The notes under the pieces are model-generated. The model worked only from the letters and a program-made list of their open reading frames with translations, was not told the origin of the DNA and ran no database searches. Below are positions 42,990 to 51,497 of a DNA stretch of 64,000 nucleotides, piece by piece; the stretch's first letter is position 1; every line of letters begins with the position of its first letter. A program made the position numbers and the translations under genes. The stretch comes from CALNBC01 sp040768925 (lineage in GTDB: Bacteria; Bacillota; Clostridia; Christensenellales; CALWSW01), in NCBI GenBank assembly GCA_040768925.1, contig JAXGLZ010000003.1:124001-188000 (forward strand). Reading direction: 5' to 3'.

Positions 42990-43646
42990 ATGCCCGAATT
43001 CTCACTGTTCACCAGCTTTGCCGAGATGAGCCTCAAGGAATGGCTGCTTTTTGGCATTCTGGCCCTGGCCGCCGCCGGTCTTGTCGCGCTTGCGCTCAGG
43101 AACCGCAAAAAAACAGCCGCACCCTCGACTTTTGACACCCGCGCTCTGGTTTACGGCGCGCTGGCCATCTCTCTGGCTTTTGTGCTCAGCTATCTCAGGC
43201 TGTTCCACATGCCCCAGGGCGGCTCGATCACCCCCGGCTCCATGCTCCCCATCTTCATTTACGCTTATTGGTACGGCCCGAAGAAGGGCTTCATCGTCGG
43301 TTTGGCCTACGCCGCCTTGCAGATGATCCAGGACGCCTGGTTCGTTCACCCGGTTCAGATCCTGCTCGACTACGTCTTTGCCTTTGGCTTCCTTGCCGTC
43401 GCGGGCTTCTTCAAAAAGAACCTTTACCTTGGGATCACCGCCGGCGGCGCCATCCGCTTTGCCTGCCACTGGGTTTCCGGGGCGGTCTTCTTCGCCGAAT
43501 ACGCGCCGGAAGGCGTCAATCCCTGGATGTATTCCCTGGGGTATCAGGCAAGCTGCATCCTGCCGGACCTCGTCATCTGCATCGTGATCGCCGTGCTGCT
43601 GAAAAAGACCATCGACCGCATCCGCCCCACGCCGATGCCCGCTTGA
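42990..43646 (+). CDS. thiT: Thiamine transporter S component ThiT
   Basis: 218 residues, six membrane helices. Matches the ThiT/YuaJ family: YGALAISLAFVLSYLRLFHM, PQGGSITPGSMLPIFIYAYW (thiamine-binding L1 region), GFIVGLAYAALQMIQDAWFV and FAEYAPEGVNPWMYSLGYQA. It binds thiamine with high affinity and works with a shared EcfAAT module encoded elsewhere. An extra membrane helix and basic segment precede the core. Strong RBS AGGAGG. Under the TPP riboswitch. Confidence 0.93.
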   Translation: MPEFSLFTSFAEMSLKEWLLFGILALAAAGLVALALRNRKKTAAPSTFDTRALVYGALAISLAFVLSYLRLFHMPQGGSITPGSMLPIFIYAYWYGPKKGFIVGLAYAALQMIQDAWFVHPVQILLDYVFAFGFLAVAGFFKKNLYLGITAGGAIRFACHWVSGAVFFAEYAPEGVNPWMYSLGYQASCILPDLVICIVIAVLLKKTIDRIRPTPMPA

Positions 43647-43657
43647 GCCGGCTATGC

Positions 43658-43697
43658 AAAATCCCGGGAAGCCTCTTCGCTTTCCCGGGATTTTCTT
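43658..43697 (+). terminator. Terminator of thiT
   Basis: AAAATCCCGGGAA / TTTCCCGGGATTTT stem with TTCTT tail directly after thiT. Confidence 0.8.
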
Positions 43698-43764
43698 CAT
43701 TATTACTCTATTGTCTATGCTGCCTGGTACCCGGTTCCGACCGCCGCGGGCCGGGCCAAATTCC

Positions 43765-44661
43765 CTAATAGCAGACGATCCTACAGCCTTCCCAGGCGTT
43801 TTTCCATCCTTCGCGCACGGCCATGGCCCGCACCCGAATGATGGCGGAAGGCATGGATTCATCCAGGGTTACGAAGGTCTTCCCGTCCGCCATGATGAAT
43901 TCCGCGCCGTGGCCGCCGGTTTCGCCGGTGATGGCGTCGACCATCAGTTCCTCCGTGTGCGCGAACATCAGCTTCTCCGCCTTCCGGTCGGCAAGCAGGT
44001 CCGCTTCCTGTTCATAGGCGATCACCATGCCCCGGGTGCCGTCCAGCATTTTGAACCGGTATACCCGATGCGCGCCGGAATACGTTTCGTATGGTTTTTC
44101 CACAACGGAAACTTCCGTCAGCTTGCCCAGGGGCGTGAGGGCGGCGGGAACTTCGGGTAGTTCCGGCCGCGGCGCGTTCAGGTCGACGGTTTGAATTTCA
44201 TCATGGCTGTAGCTGTAATCCCCCTGGCCCAACTGGCCCCAGGAATTGCCGCCAAATGCGCGGATGCCGCCGTCCTTCGCCACGAACAGCGCGTGGAAAT
44301 CACCGAACGCGGCGGATTGCACATTTTCTGCCAGCTTGGCGGGCTTGTGCAAATCAAAGCCGTGGTTGATGCCGTCAGATCGGTACAGGCTTTGCTCTCT
44401 TTCCTGGGAATACGTCTTTTTCAGCACGATCTGGCCAAAGCCATACAGCACGCCGTCTTTTGAAACCGTCAAGCTGCCCTGCCACCCGGCGGAAGCCGCG
44501 CGGATGTTTTTTGCAATGCGGACGGGGGCTTTTTCCATTTCGCCCTTTGCGCTGCCGAGCTGGCCGAAGTCGTTCTGGCCGCAGCCATAGAGCGTGCCGT
44601 CTTTTTTCACGATCAGCGTGTGCCTGCCGGAGGTGGAAACCGAGGCCGCCGAGCGCATCAC
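43765..44661 (-). pseudogene. RCC1-repeat protein, C-terminal part after frameshift
   Basis: 298 residues if read alone from GTG at 44661, starting inside the N-terminal half by four bases. It carries two or three RCC1-type blades (HTLIVKKDGTLYGCGQNDFG, SLTVSKDGVLYGFGQI, ALFVAKDGGIRAFGGNSWGQ) and then a unique domain of about 130 residues (RFKMLDGTRGMVIAYEQEA .. GWKNAWEGCRIVCY). Continuing the upstream half in the other frame gives a natural repeat joint (GERPKPVRVMRSAASV), so the two reading frames were once a single 520-residue exported protein. Either a real frameshift, a programmed slip or a sequencing error explains the break. Confidence 0.7.
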
Positions 44662-45332
44662 CCGGACGGGTTTAGGGCGTTCGCCGTTTTGCCCGTACCC
44701 AGGGCGCCGTGCTTGCCGTAACCCCAGGCGTACAGGTCGCCGTTCTTCTTCACGGCAAAGGACACGTTCCCGCCCGCTTCCACCGCCGCCGCGCCGGTCA
44801 TCACCTTGACGGGGGTGGGGCGGTTTTCAGTCGTTCCGTCGCCGATAGCGCCGCCCCGGTTTTTTCCGAACGCATACACGTCGCCGTTGGTTTTCAGCGC
44901 AAGGCTGTGCATGCTGCCCGCGCTGATGCCCTGCACGCCGGTCATCACCAGCTTCCAGCCGCCGATGTTCTCTGAGCCTTCAACGGCCGGGGTGATGATC
45001 CCGTCGCCGCAGGCGTAAAGCTCCCCCTCCGCGGTCAGCGCAAGGGAATGGCGGCTGCCCGCCGCGACGGCCGCAATTTTCTTCCCCGGAAGCGTTCGCT
45101 CAGGGCTCACGATTTCCTCGTAGCGCCCGGTTCCCAGCTGGCCGTAGAGATTGCTCCCCCAGGCATAAAGATTTCCGTCCTTGTCGACGCAAAGGGAGTG
45201 GTCGTCCCCCGCGGCGACGATCGGGAAGCCCGTCGTTTCCTCCGCCCGGGCGACGATCGGCAGCAAAAACAGCGTCCCCAGCAGCAGGATGAACAAAATT
45301 GGCCAAACGAGATCCTTGATTCTTTCCTTCAT
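44658..45332 (-). pseudogene. RCC1-repeat protein, N-terminal part before frameshift
   Basis: 224 residues. A signal peptide (LVWPILFILLLGTLFLLPIV then ARAEE) precedes three to four RCC1 beta-propeller blades (HSLCVDKDGNLYAWGSN, HSLALTAEGELYACGDG, HSLALKTNGDVYAFGKN, VSFAVKKNGDLYAWGYG). The frame stops at 44658 within the fifth blade, just after ALGTGKTANA. RCC1 propellers serve in protein interaction. The base missing from the ancestral frame is near 44690-44702. It is directly downstream of the serpin gene on the same strand, with 23 bases between them. Confidence 0.75.
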
Positions 45333-45355
45333 TGTTCTCCCTCCCTATCGCCCGG

Positions 45356-46657
45356 TCAGGACGGGTTGTTGACGACGCCCACGAACAGCGTCACGCCGCG
45401 GTAAGCGATCGCAAAGGCAAAGGGCCGGTCGAGCACCATTTCCGCCCTGTCCTGTGGCATCCCGCTGCCCGCGTAGAAAAGTTCGGTATACGCCGCGGCG
45501 GAAACGCCGTTTTCGTCGATCGCGACTCTCGCCGCCTGCCTGGCATCCGCGATGAACAGCGGTTTTAGGTCGGATGTTTCGGAAAAATCCGCGTCAGAAT
45601 CAAAGGCGGACTGCACGCCAAGGCTTTTCAGCATATCCACCAGGCCAAGCTCGCATTTGAAGTCAAACTTCGGAACCGACCAGGTGATTTCGCCATACAG
45701 GCTTTCCACCCCGGCGGAATCGCCGGGCGAGAGCATTTTTTTGACCTCGTCCGCGTCGGCGATCAGACTGTTTATATCTTTGCCCTCATCCGGAAGGATG
45801 AAGGACATGCGCGCGCCGTTCTTGCAGGAAAGGGCGGCCTGGGTCCAGCCGTTTCCGCGGTAAAAACCGCCTGTTGAGCCGCGGTTCATATACTCCGCGG
45901 CAACCTTGCCGCCGTCTGACAGGGTAAAATCGCCCGTCGTGTTTCCTTCCTTTGGAAACCGGTCGGTCCATTCGCCATAGAAATCGATCACGGAAACCAG
46001 ATTCATGACGATTTCGCCGAGCTCGGACGGCTCGCGCTCCAGCTTGCCCCCGGTCTTTTCGCTGACCCAGTCCGAGATAGGGTCGCTTTTTTGCGCCGCG
46101 GAGGGGTCGACGGTGAAAACCTCGGCAAAGTAATCGTCCTTCGCGCCGTTCAAAAAGCCCTGATGAAAGGTGTTTTCAGAGGAGAGCCAAAGGGAGTTGT
46201 ATAAAAACAGATGGCCGTATTCTTCCCGGCCGTACAGCTCCTTGTAAAGGGCTTTGACCGAATCCGCCACGTCGCTCTTGCTGCTGAGCGAAAGGCCCAT
46301 GGCGGAATGCAGTTCTTCGAGGGTATCCCCCGCAGCGCCCGAAGCCGAAAGCGCCAGCGCCATATACAGCGAGACCGGGGAATAGACCGTGTTCTTTTGC
46401 CCGCCGCCAAGAAGCACGGCGGCGGATTTTGAGGAAAACCCGGAAAGCGCGGTCAAAAATTCCATCGTATCCCCTGTTTCTTCCTGTTCTTCCTCGTTTT
46501 CGGGGTAAACCGGCGCGGCGACTTTCTTCACCCCTTCTGAACTGTTGCGCTGCGCACCGGAAACGGCTCCGCAGGCAATGCTGTCCAGTTCATTTGTGTT
46601 ACAGGCGGCTGCAAAAAGCAGGGCGGCGCAAATACCAAGAAGAAATAATCGCTTCAT
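45356..46657 (-). CDS. Lipoprotein serpin (serine/cysteine protease inhibitor)
   Basis: 433 residues from the ATG at 46657 (RBS GAGGGGAG). Signal peptide ends in AAAC (lipobox), then a short acidic linker and a full serpin fold: NTVYSPVSLYMALALSASGA, WLSSENTFHQGF, VSVIDFYGEWTDRF, and the reactive-centre hinge IDENGVSAAAYTELF leading to YAGSGMP, with the closing DRPFAFAIAYRGVTLFVGVV. It should trap an external protease by the suicide mechanism. The likely scissile bond lies in the stretch after the hinge; I cannot assign P1 with certainty. The neighbour is the exported RCC1-repeat protein. Confidence 0.92.
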   Translation of the reverse strand: MKRLFLLGICAALLFAAACNTNELDSIACGAVSGAQRNSSEGVKKVAAPVYPENEEEQEETGDTMEFLTALSGFSSKSAAVLLGGGQKNTVYSPVSLYMALALSASGAAGDTLEELHSAMGLSLSSKSDVADSVKALYKELYGREEYGHLFLYNSLWLSSENTFHQGFLNGAKDDYFAEVFTVDPSAAQKSDPISDWVSEKTGGKLEREPSELGEIVMNLVSVIDFYGEWTDRFPKEGNTTGDFTLSDGGKVAAEYMNRGSTGGFYRGNGWTQAALSCKNGARMSFILPDEGKDINSLIADADEVKKMLSPGDSAGVESLYGEITWSVPKFDFKCELGLVDMLKSLGVQSAFDSDADFSETSDLKPLFIADARQAARVAIDENGVSAAAYTELFYAGSGMPQDRAEMVLDRPFAFAIAYRGVTLFVGVVNNPS

Positions 46658-46958
46658 CGTTCTCCCCTCAATAGATGTATTTATCAATAATACGAACCGT
46701 TTCCCCCAACCGTTCCTCAATTTATTGAAATACGGGAAATTTGTGTAAGTATTCGGCGGCTTCCCCTTCAATATATACTAAGAACCCTTGCAAAAAACCT
46801 CTTTTATTTTGCTGACGGCGCATCATATCCTATAAGCCTATCGGATTTATTATAAATCGCCCGCGTCCCGCCTGATAACCCTTCCCAGAAGGCCCGGCAG
46901 CGGCGAACGGCGGCGTTTTTCCCAGGCTTTGGTTCAGGACCGGCGCGCGCATATTTGA
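46658..46958. other. Divergent intergenic region
   Basis: About 300 bases between the serpin and metN starts. No gene is supported. I looked for an S-box (SAM riboswitch) or T-box ahead of metN and found neither. Confidence 0.5.
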
Positions 46959-46987
46959 TTGACAACGCCCGCATAAACTCGTATAGT
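46959..46987 (+). promoter_or_regulatory. Promoter of metNIQ
   Basis: TTGACA, 17-base spacer, TATAGT, 41 bases before the metN ATG; the short leader leaves no room for a riboswitch. A TATA-rich dyad (TATAGTATTCTATATATA) overlaps the -10 and could be an operator. Confidence 0.8.
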
Positions 46988-47027
46988 ATTCTATATATAT
47001 CCACAAAAAAGGAATGGAATCCCGAAA

Positions 47028-48062
47028 ATGCAGGCAAACACTGGGGCGGAAGGCCCCATTATCGAGATCAGAGGACTTTCAAAGGCTTACACCGGCCCGG
47101 ACGGCGGCACCTTCAACGCTTTGACCGATGTGAACCTCACCGTCGAGCGGGGGGATATTTTTGGCATCATCGGCATGAGCGGCGCCGGAAAGACCACCCT
47201 TGTCCGCTGCATGAATATGCTTGAAACCCCGACCTCCGGTTCGGTCATCATCGACGGAAACGATCTTGGCAGGCTCTCCCCAAGAGAGCTTCGCGAAGTC
47301 CGCAAATCCGCCACCATGATTTTTCAGCACTTCAACCTGCTCATGCAAAAAACCGTGCTGAAGAACGTCACCTTCCCCCTCGAGCTCATCGGAACGCCCA
47401 GGGAAGAGGCCCACAGGCGCGCGATGGAACTTTTGGAGATCGTCGGCATGCCGGACAAGGCGAACGCCTACCCGGCGCACCTTTCCGGAGGCCAGAAGCA
47501 GCGCGTGGCCATCGCCCGCGCACTTGCGACCAACCCGAAGGTTCTGCTTTGCGACGAGGCCACCTCCGCCCTCGACCCGATGACCACCCGCCAGATCCTT
47601 GAGCTTTTGAAGGACATCAACACGAGGCTCGGCCTAACGATCGTGATCATCACCCACGAGATGGGCGTCATCCGCGAAATATGCTCGAAAGTAGCGGTTA
47701 TTGACGGCAGCCGGCTGGTTGAAACCGGCACGGTGGAGCAGGTTTTCACCCGGCCGCAGACCGCTTCGGCCCTTCGGCTTTTTTATTCTTCCGATTCTGC
47801 CGGCGTTGTGGGCGAAGGCGCGACCGTCCGCCTTGTTTTTGAGGGGACAAAGGCCTATGAACCGATTCTTTCCGGCATGATCAACGCCTGCCACGCGCCC
47901 GTTTCGGTGCTTTACGGCAGCATTGAACGCATCAAAGGCAAGGCTTACGGCCAGCTCGTCATCCAGCTTCCGGCGGACGAGCGCGCCGCAAGGCTCGCCC
48001 TTGAATACCTCGAGTTGAGCGACGTTATCGTAGAGGGGGTGGGAAATAATGTTGACGGCTAG
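47028..48062 (+). CDS. metN: Methionine ABC transporter ATP-binding protein
   Basis: 344 residues. Walker A GMSGAGKTTLVRCMNMLE, Q loop MIFQHFNLL, signature LSGGQKQRVAIARAL, Walker B VLLCDEATSALD, H loop IIITHEMGVI; the C-terminal NIL domain (about 250-344, VRLVFEGTKAYEPILSGMI) is the methionine-sensing module that gives transinhibition in MetN proteins. Works with MetI and MetQ to import D/L-methionine. First gene of the operon. Confidence 0.95.
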   Translation: MQANTGAEGPIIEIRGLSKAYTGPDGGTFNALTDVNLTVERGDIFGIIGMSGAGKTTLVRCMNMLETPTSGSVIIDGNDLGRLSPRELREVRKSATMIFQHFNLLMQKTVLKNVTFPLELIGTPREEAHRRAMELLEIVGMPDKANAYPAHLSGGQKQRVAIARALATNPKVLLCDEATSALDPMTTRQILELLKDINTRLGLTIVIITHEMGVIREICSKVAVIDGSRLVETGTVEQVFTRPQTASALRLFYSSDSAGVVGEGATVRLVFEGTKAYEPILSGMINACHAPVSVLYGSIERIKGKAYGQLVIQLPADERAARLALEYLELSDVIVEGVGNNVDG

Positions 48063-48708
48063 TTTCTGGTCGCAGATGGGAATCGGACTGCTTGAAACAT
48101 TATATATGACCCTGGTCTCCTCCGTGATCGCTTATGTCATCGGGCTGCCTCTCGGGGTGCTTTTGGTGGCGACGGACAGGAACGGCCTGGTTCCGCGGCC
48201 CGCCTTGAACAAGGCGCTGAACGTTGCCGTCAATTTGCTCCGCAGCGTTCCCTTCCTGATCCTGATGATCGCCGTGGTTCCCCTTTCGCGGTTTATCTTC
48301 GGAACCACCCTCGGGTCCACCGCCACCATCGTTCCGCTGGTGATCGGCGCCTCGCCCTTTGTCGGCCGCGTTGTGGAATCCTCGCTCCGCGAAGTGAGCC
48401 CCGGCGTTGTTGAGGCCGCGGTTTCCATGGGCGCCTCGCCCTGGCAGATCATCAAAAAAGTGCTGCTTCCCGAATCGCTGCCCTCCCTGATCATCGGCGC
48501 GGCGCTTTCGGTCACCACCATCCTCGGCTACTCCGCCCTTGCGGGCATGCTGGGGGGAGGGGGCCTGGGCGCTTTGGCGATCAATTACGGCTATTACCGC
48601 TATATGATCGACTATATGTACGTGCCCCTTGTCATACTGGTCATCGTCGTGCAGGTTTTTCAGCTCGTTGGCGACGCCCTCGCCCGCGGGGTTGACAAAC
48701 GCAGATAA
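48049..48708 (+). CDS. metI: Methionine ABC transporter permease
   Basis: 219 residues, five membrane helices, overlapping metN by 14 bases. The permease EAA-like loop is EAAVSMGASPWQIIKKVLLPE, and SLIIGAALSVTTILGYSALA and GGLGALAINYGYYRY are typical of MetI. Forms the membrane channel of MetNIQ. Confidence 0.95.
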   Translation: MLTASFWSQMGIGLLETLYMTLVSSVIAYVIGLPLGVLLVATDRNGLVPRPALNKALNVAVNLLRSVPFLILMIAVVPLSRFIFGTTLGSTATIVPLVIGASPFVGRVVESSLREVSPGVVEAAVSMGASPWQIIKKVLLPESLPSLIIGAALSVTTILGYSALAGMLGGGGLGALAINYGYYRYMIDYMYVPLVILVIVVQVFQLVGDALARGVDKRR

Positions 48709-48746
48709 AGTTTTTTCTACATTTTATTATTTTGGAGGATACATCC

Positions 48747-49583
48747 ATGAAAAGGTATTTTTCTCTGGTGCTGGCCGCGCTGCTTGCGGTCTTTGCCCTG
48801 GCGGGCTGCTCCAACGATCCCGCTAAACAGCCGGACGGTTCCCCCGACGCGGAAAAAATCACGATCAAAGTCGGCGCTTCCCCCTCGCCCCATGCCGAGA
48901 TCCTCGAACAGGTCGTCGACAAGCTTTCCGAGCAGGGCTATACCCTTGAGATCATCCAGTACACCGATTATGTCCAGCCCAACCTCGCCCTGGAAAGCGG
49001 CGATCTTGACGCCAACTTCTTCCAGCACAAGCCCTATCTTGAGGATTTTAACGGTAAAAACAGCACCCACCTCGTTTCCGTCGCAAACATCCACTATGAG
49101 CCCTACGGGCTTTATGCCGGCAAAACCGCTGCCCTCGACGCGCTGAAGGACGGGGCGACCATCGCCGTTCCCAACGACTCCTCGAACGAGGCCCGCGCCC
49201 TGCTGCTGCTCGAGGCCGCCGGGCTGATCAAGCTCAATCCGGACGCCGGGCTGCTGGCCACCGTGATGGACATTACCGAGAACCCCAAGAACCTCACCAT
49301 TCTGGAGATCGAGGCCGCCCAGCTTCCCCGTTCCCTTCAGGATGTTGACATGGCCGTCATCAACGGCAACTACGCGATCGACGCCGGCCTTTCCATCAAA
49401 GACGCCCTTGCCGTTGAGGATAAGGACTCCATTTCAGCCGAGCGCTACGCCAACATCCTCGCCGTCAAGGAAGGCCGCGAAGAAGACCCCGGAATCAAGG
49501 CTTTGATCGAAGCGCTTCAGGGCGAAGAAGTCCGGTCCTATATCGAGAACACCTTTGACGGCGCAGTCATACCCATGTTCTGA
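48747..49583 (+). CDS. metQ: Methionine-binding lipoprotein MetQ
   Basis: 278 residues from the ATG at 48747, eight bases after GGAGG. Lipobox LAGC (Cys near 20), then the NlpA family pattern IKVGASPSPHAEILEQV, YTDYVQPNLALESGDLDANF, FQHKPYL and SIKDALAVEDKD. It captures methionine outside the membrane for MetNI. Confidence 0.95.
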   Translation: MKRYFSLVLAALLAVFALAGCSNDPAKQPDGSPDAEKITIKVGASPSPHAEILEQVVDKLSEQGYTLEIIQYTDYVQPNLALESGDLDANFFQHKPYLEDFNGKNSTHLVSVANIHYEPYGLYAGKTAALDALKDGATIAVPNDSSNEARALLLLEAAGLIKLNPDAGLLATVMDITENPKNLTILEIEAAQLPRSLQDVDMAVINGNYAIDAGLSIKDALAVEDKDSISAERYANILAVKEGREEDPGIKALIEALQGEEVRSYIENTFDGAVIPMF

Positions 49584-49602
49584 TCGAAAAAAACGCTCCC
49601 TT

Positions 49603-49644
49603 TGCGCCGCGGGCCGCCAGATTCACCGGCTTGCCCGCGGCGCA
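49603..49644 (+). terminator. Hairpin after metQ
   Basis: TGCGCCGCGGGC / GCCCGCGGCGCA stem 20 bases past metQ; no T run, so possibly a partial terminator or a stability element separating metQ from the ECF gene. Confidence 0.4.
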
Positions 49645-49666
49645 GCATCCAAGATGAGGTATCCAA

Positions 49667-50215
49667 TTGAAAGACTTCGATGACAACAATGTGCGCAGGC
49701 TTGCCTATGCCGGCCTGTTCACCGCACTGATCGCCTGCGCGACGCTGATCCGCCTCCCCGTTCCCGCCACCAATGGCTACGTCAACCTGGGCGACGGCGT
49801 GATCTTCGCCGCCGCGGCGCTGCTTGGGCCGTTTGCCGCGGTTGCCGGCGGCGTCGGCTCCGCTTTGGCGGATCTTCTCTCGGGATACAGCCATTACGCG
49901 CTCATCACTCTTTTTATCAAAGGCGCCATGGGCCTTGTGGCCGGCTTCGGGCTGCATCACTACAATTCCCGCAGGGCGAGGATGCGCTCCGCCGCGCCCC
50001 GTTCGATCCTTCCCCGGGGCCTGGTCGGCAACGCGATCCTTTTTACCCTGTGCGAGCTGATCATGGTGCTGGGCTATTTCTTCTTTGAGATGGTGATGTA
50101 TAACGCCGCCGCGGCCGCGGGGGCTCTGCTTCCGAACATCGGCCAGGCCTTGGCCGGGATCATACTCGGATGCGCGTTTGTTCCGGCAGTCAGCCGCATT
50201 GCCTCCCGCATGTAG
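49667..50215 (+). CDS. ECF transporter S component
   Basis: 182 residues, about five to six membrane helices; starts at TTG with GAGGT seven bases before. The pattern AYAGLFTALIACATLIRLPV, GYVNLGDGVIFAAAALLGPF, GGVGSALADLLSGY and TLFIKGAMGLVAGF is that of vitamin-binding S components of energy-coupling factor transporters. The substrate is not obvious. No EcfA/EcfT genes are nearby, so it uses a shared module. The hairpin behind metQ separates it from that operon. Confidence 0.85.
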   Translation: MKDFDDNNVRRLAYAGLFTALIACATLIRLPVPATNGYVNLGDGVIFAAAALLGPFAAVAGGVGSALADLLSGYSHYALITLFIKGAMGLVAGFGLHHYNSRRARMRSAAPRSILPRGLVGNAILFTLCELIMVLGYFFFEMVMYNAAAAAGALLPNIGQALAGIILGCAFVPAVSRIASRM

Positions 50216-50278
50216 CTTCGCCAACGCCCGAAAAGGGCAGCCGTTTTCGGCCGAATCCAAAACAACGTTCAAAACGCA

Positions 50279-50316
50279 GCCCTCCCGGCAAAATCGCACT
50301 GACGGGAGGGTCTTTC
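50279..50316 (+). terminator. Terminator after the ECF S gene
   Basis: CCCTCCCG / CGGGAGGG stem followed by TCTTTCG. Confidence 0.65.
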
Positions 50317-50462
50317 GTTCCCAAACGGCATGATTGAAGAGCATCCGCGGGCTTATTGCACTTGCCAACCCGGGATTCGATATTTAGTTTTACAGATTTA
50401 TACCGATACTATAAATAGAACCGCACGGAAGCGTTCAAAAAACAGCCAAAGGAGTGGTAACC

Positions 50463-51086
50463 ATGTCTGTTGAAGTGAATTCCGGCAAATCCGTTATCGA
50501 CGCGCAGAGCGCAAGCCCGCTTTCCCCCCAGAAAAGCTCCCGGAGCGCTTCCCCCGCCGCGAATGCCGAGGAAGAAGCCTACAAAACCAGCATCACCGGC
50601 GAAAAGCGGAGCGAGTTCGAAGTCAATTACAACAAGATTAAGGCGCTGAAGGCCGAAAGCCGCAAAGGCTACGCCGCCTTCCGCCAGATGGTCTCCGCGC
50701 TGCTCGAAAAGCAGGGAAAAAGTTCGCACGCCCTGCTCGCGAAAATCTTTGGAGAAAGCGGCGACTTTGAAGGCGTAACCGATCTTGAAAAAATGATCGC
50801 CTCCCTGGAGGTGGACGACGCGACCCGGGCCGAAGCGGCGGCGCTGGTCGGGGAAGACGGCGCGTATGGCGTCAGGCAGGTTTCGCAGAACATCCTGGCT
50901 TTCGCAAAAGCGGCCGGCGGCGGCGATCCGGCCCAAATCGAGAAGATGAAAGCCGCCTTTTTGAAGGGCTTTTCCGACGCGGAGCGCGTTTGGGGCGGCG
51001 CCCTGCCCGAGATCTGCTACAAAACGAAGGAAGCGGTCCTCGCAGGGTTCGACGAATGGCAAAATGCGGGGAGCGGCGAAGCGTAG
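50463..51086 (+). CDS. Hypothetical protein, helical, unknown family
   Basis: 207 residues from the ATG at 50463 with AAAGGAG eight bases before. A disordered Ser/Pro/Ala-rich N-terminus (SPLSPQKSSRSASPAANAEEE) is followed by an all-helical region with KRSEFEVNYNKIKALKAES, RQMVSALLEKQGKSSHALL and a conserved-looking C-terminus (FSDAERVWGGALPEICYKTK). No signal peptide, Cys motif or membrane helix. Its own transcription unit. I do not recognise the family. Confidence 0.65.
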   Translation: MSVEVNSGKSVIDAQSASPLSPQKSSRSASPAANAEEEAYKTSITGEKRSEFEVNYNKIKALKAESRKGYAAFRQMVSALLEKQGKSSHALLAKIFGESGDFEGVTDLEKMIASLEVDDATRAEAAALVGEDGAYGVRQVSQNILAFAKAAGGGDPAQIEKMKAAFLKGFSDAERVWGGALPEICYKTKEAVLAGFDEWQNAGSGEA

Positions 51087-51139
51087 CGATACTCCCCCAA
51101 CGATCAAACAGGGCGAGCCAGTTTTGGCCCGCCCTCAGA

Positions 51140-51366
51140 CTGTCGAAAAACCCTATCCTGGGGTTTCAGGGGCCGCAGCCCCTGGGCTTCGATCAAAACT
51201 GACGACCTGTGCCGAAATCACAGATTTCGGTACCTAATCAAGGAATGTTGTTGGCTGCGCCAACAACTGGGGCGTCAGTTTTGCGGTGCTATTTCAGTCA
51301 CTTGTGACCAAAATTTCCCTGGCCGGAATCATAGATCCCGGCACTTCATCAAGGATTGATGTCGGC
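51140..51366 (-). repeat. Dispersed intergenic palindromic repeat, copy C with a second half-copy
   Basis: Core 51195-51282, again exactly 88 bp, with perfect 10-bp terminal inverted repeats AAAACTGACG/CGTCAGTTTT; by hand about 74 of 88 positions equal copy A. Inner stems GTTGTTGGC/GCCAACAAC and GCCGAAATC..GATTTCGGC-type arms. A further diverged module (GGCCGGAATC..GATGTCGGC) lies at 51319-51366 in tandem. Between convergent genes. Confidence 0.75.
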
Positions 51367-51497
51367 TTTGCCGACGGCCTTGCGCGAAGCGAAAAACCTC
51401 CGTCAAAAAAGGCCCGCAGGCCTTTTTTGACGCCCTGAGGGCGGGCCAGTTCTGGCCCGCCCTGCTGCATGATTTTGTTTTGAGACTGATTCATCCG

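Noticed and set aside
46658..47027. SAM riboswitch or T-box ahead of metN.
   Set aside because: No S-box or T-box consensus and only about 30 nt of leader after the promoter.
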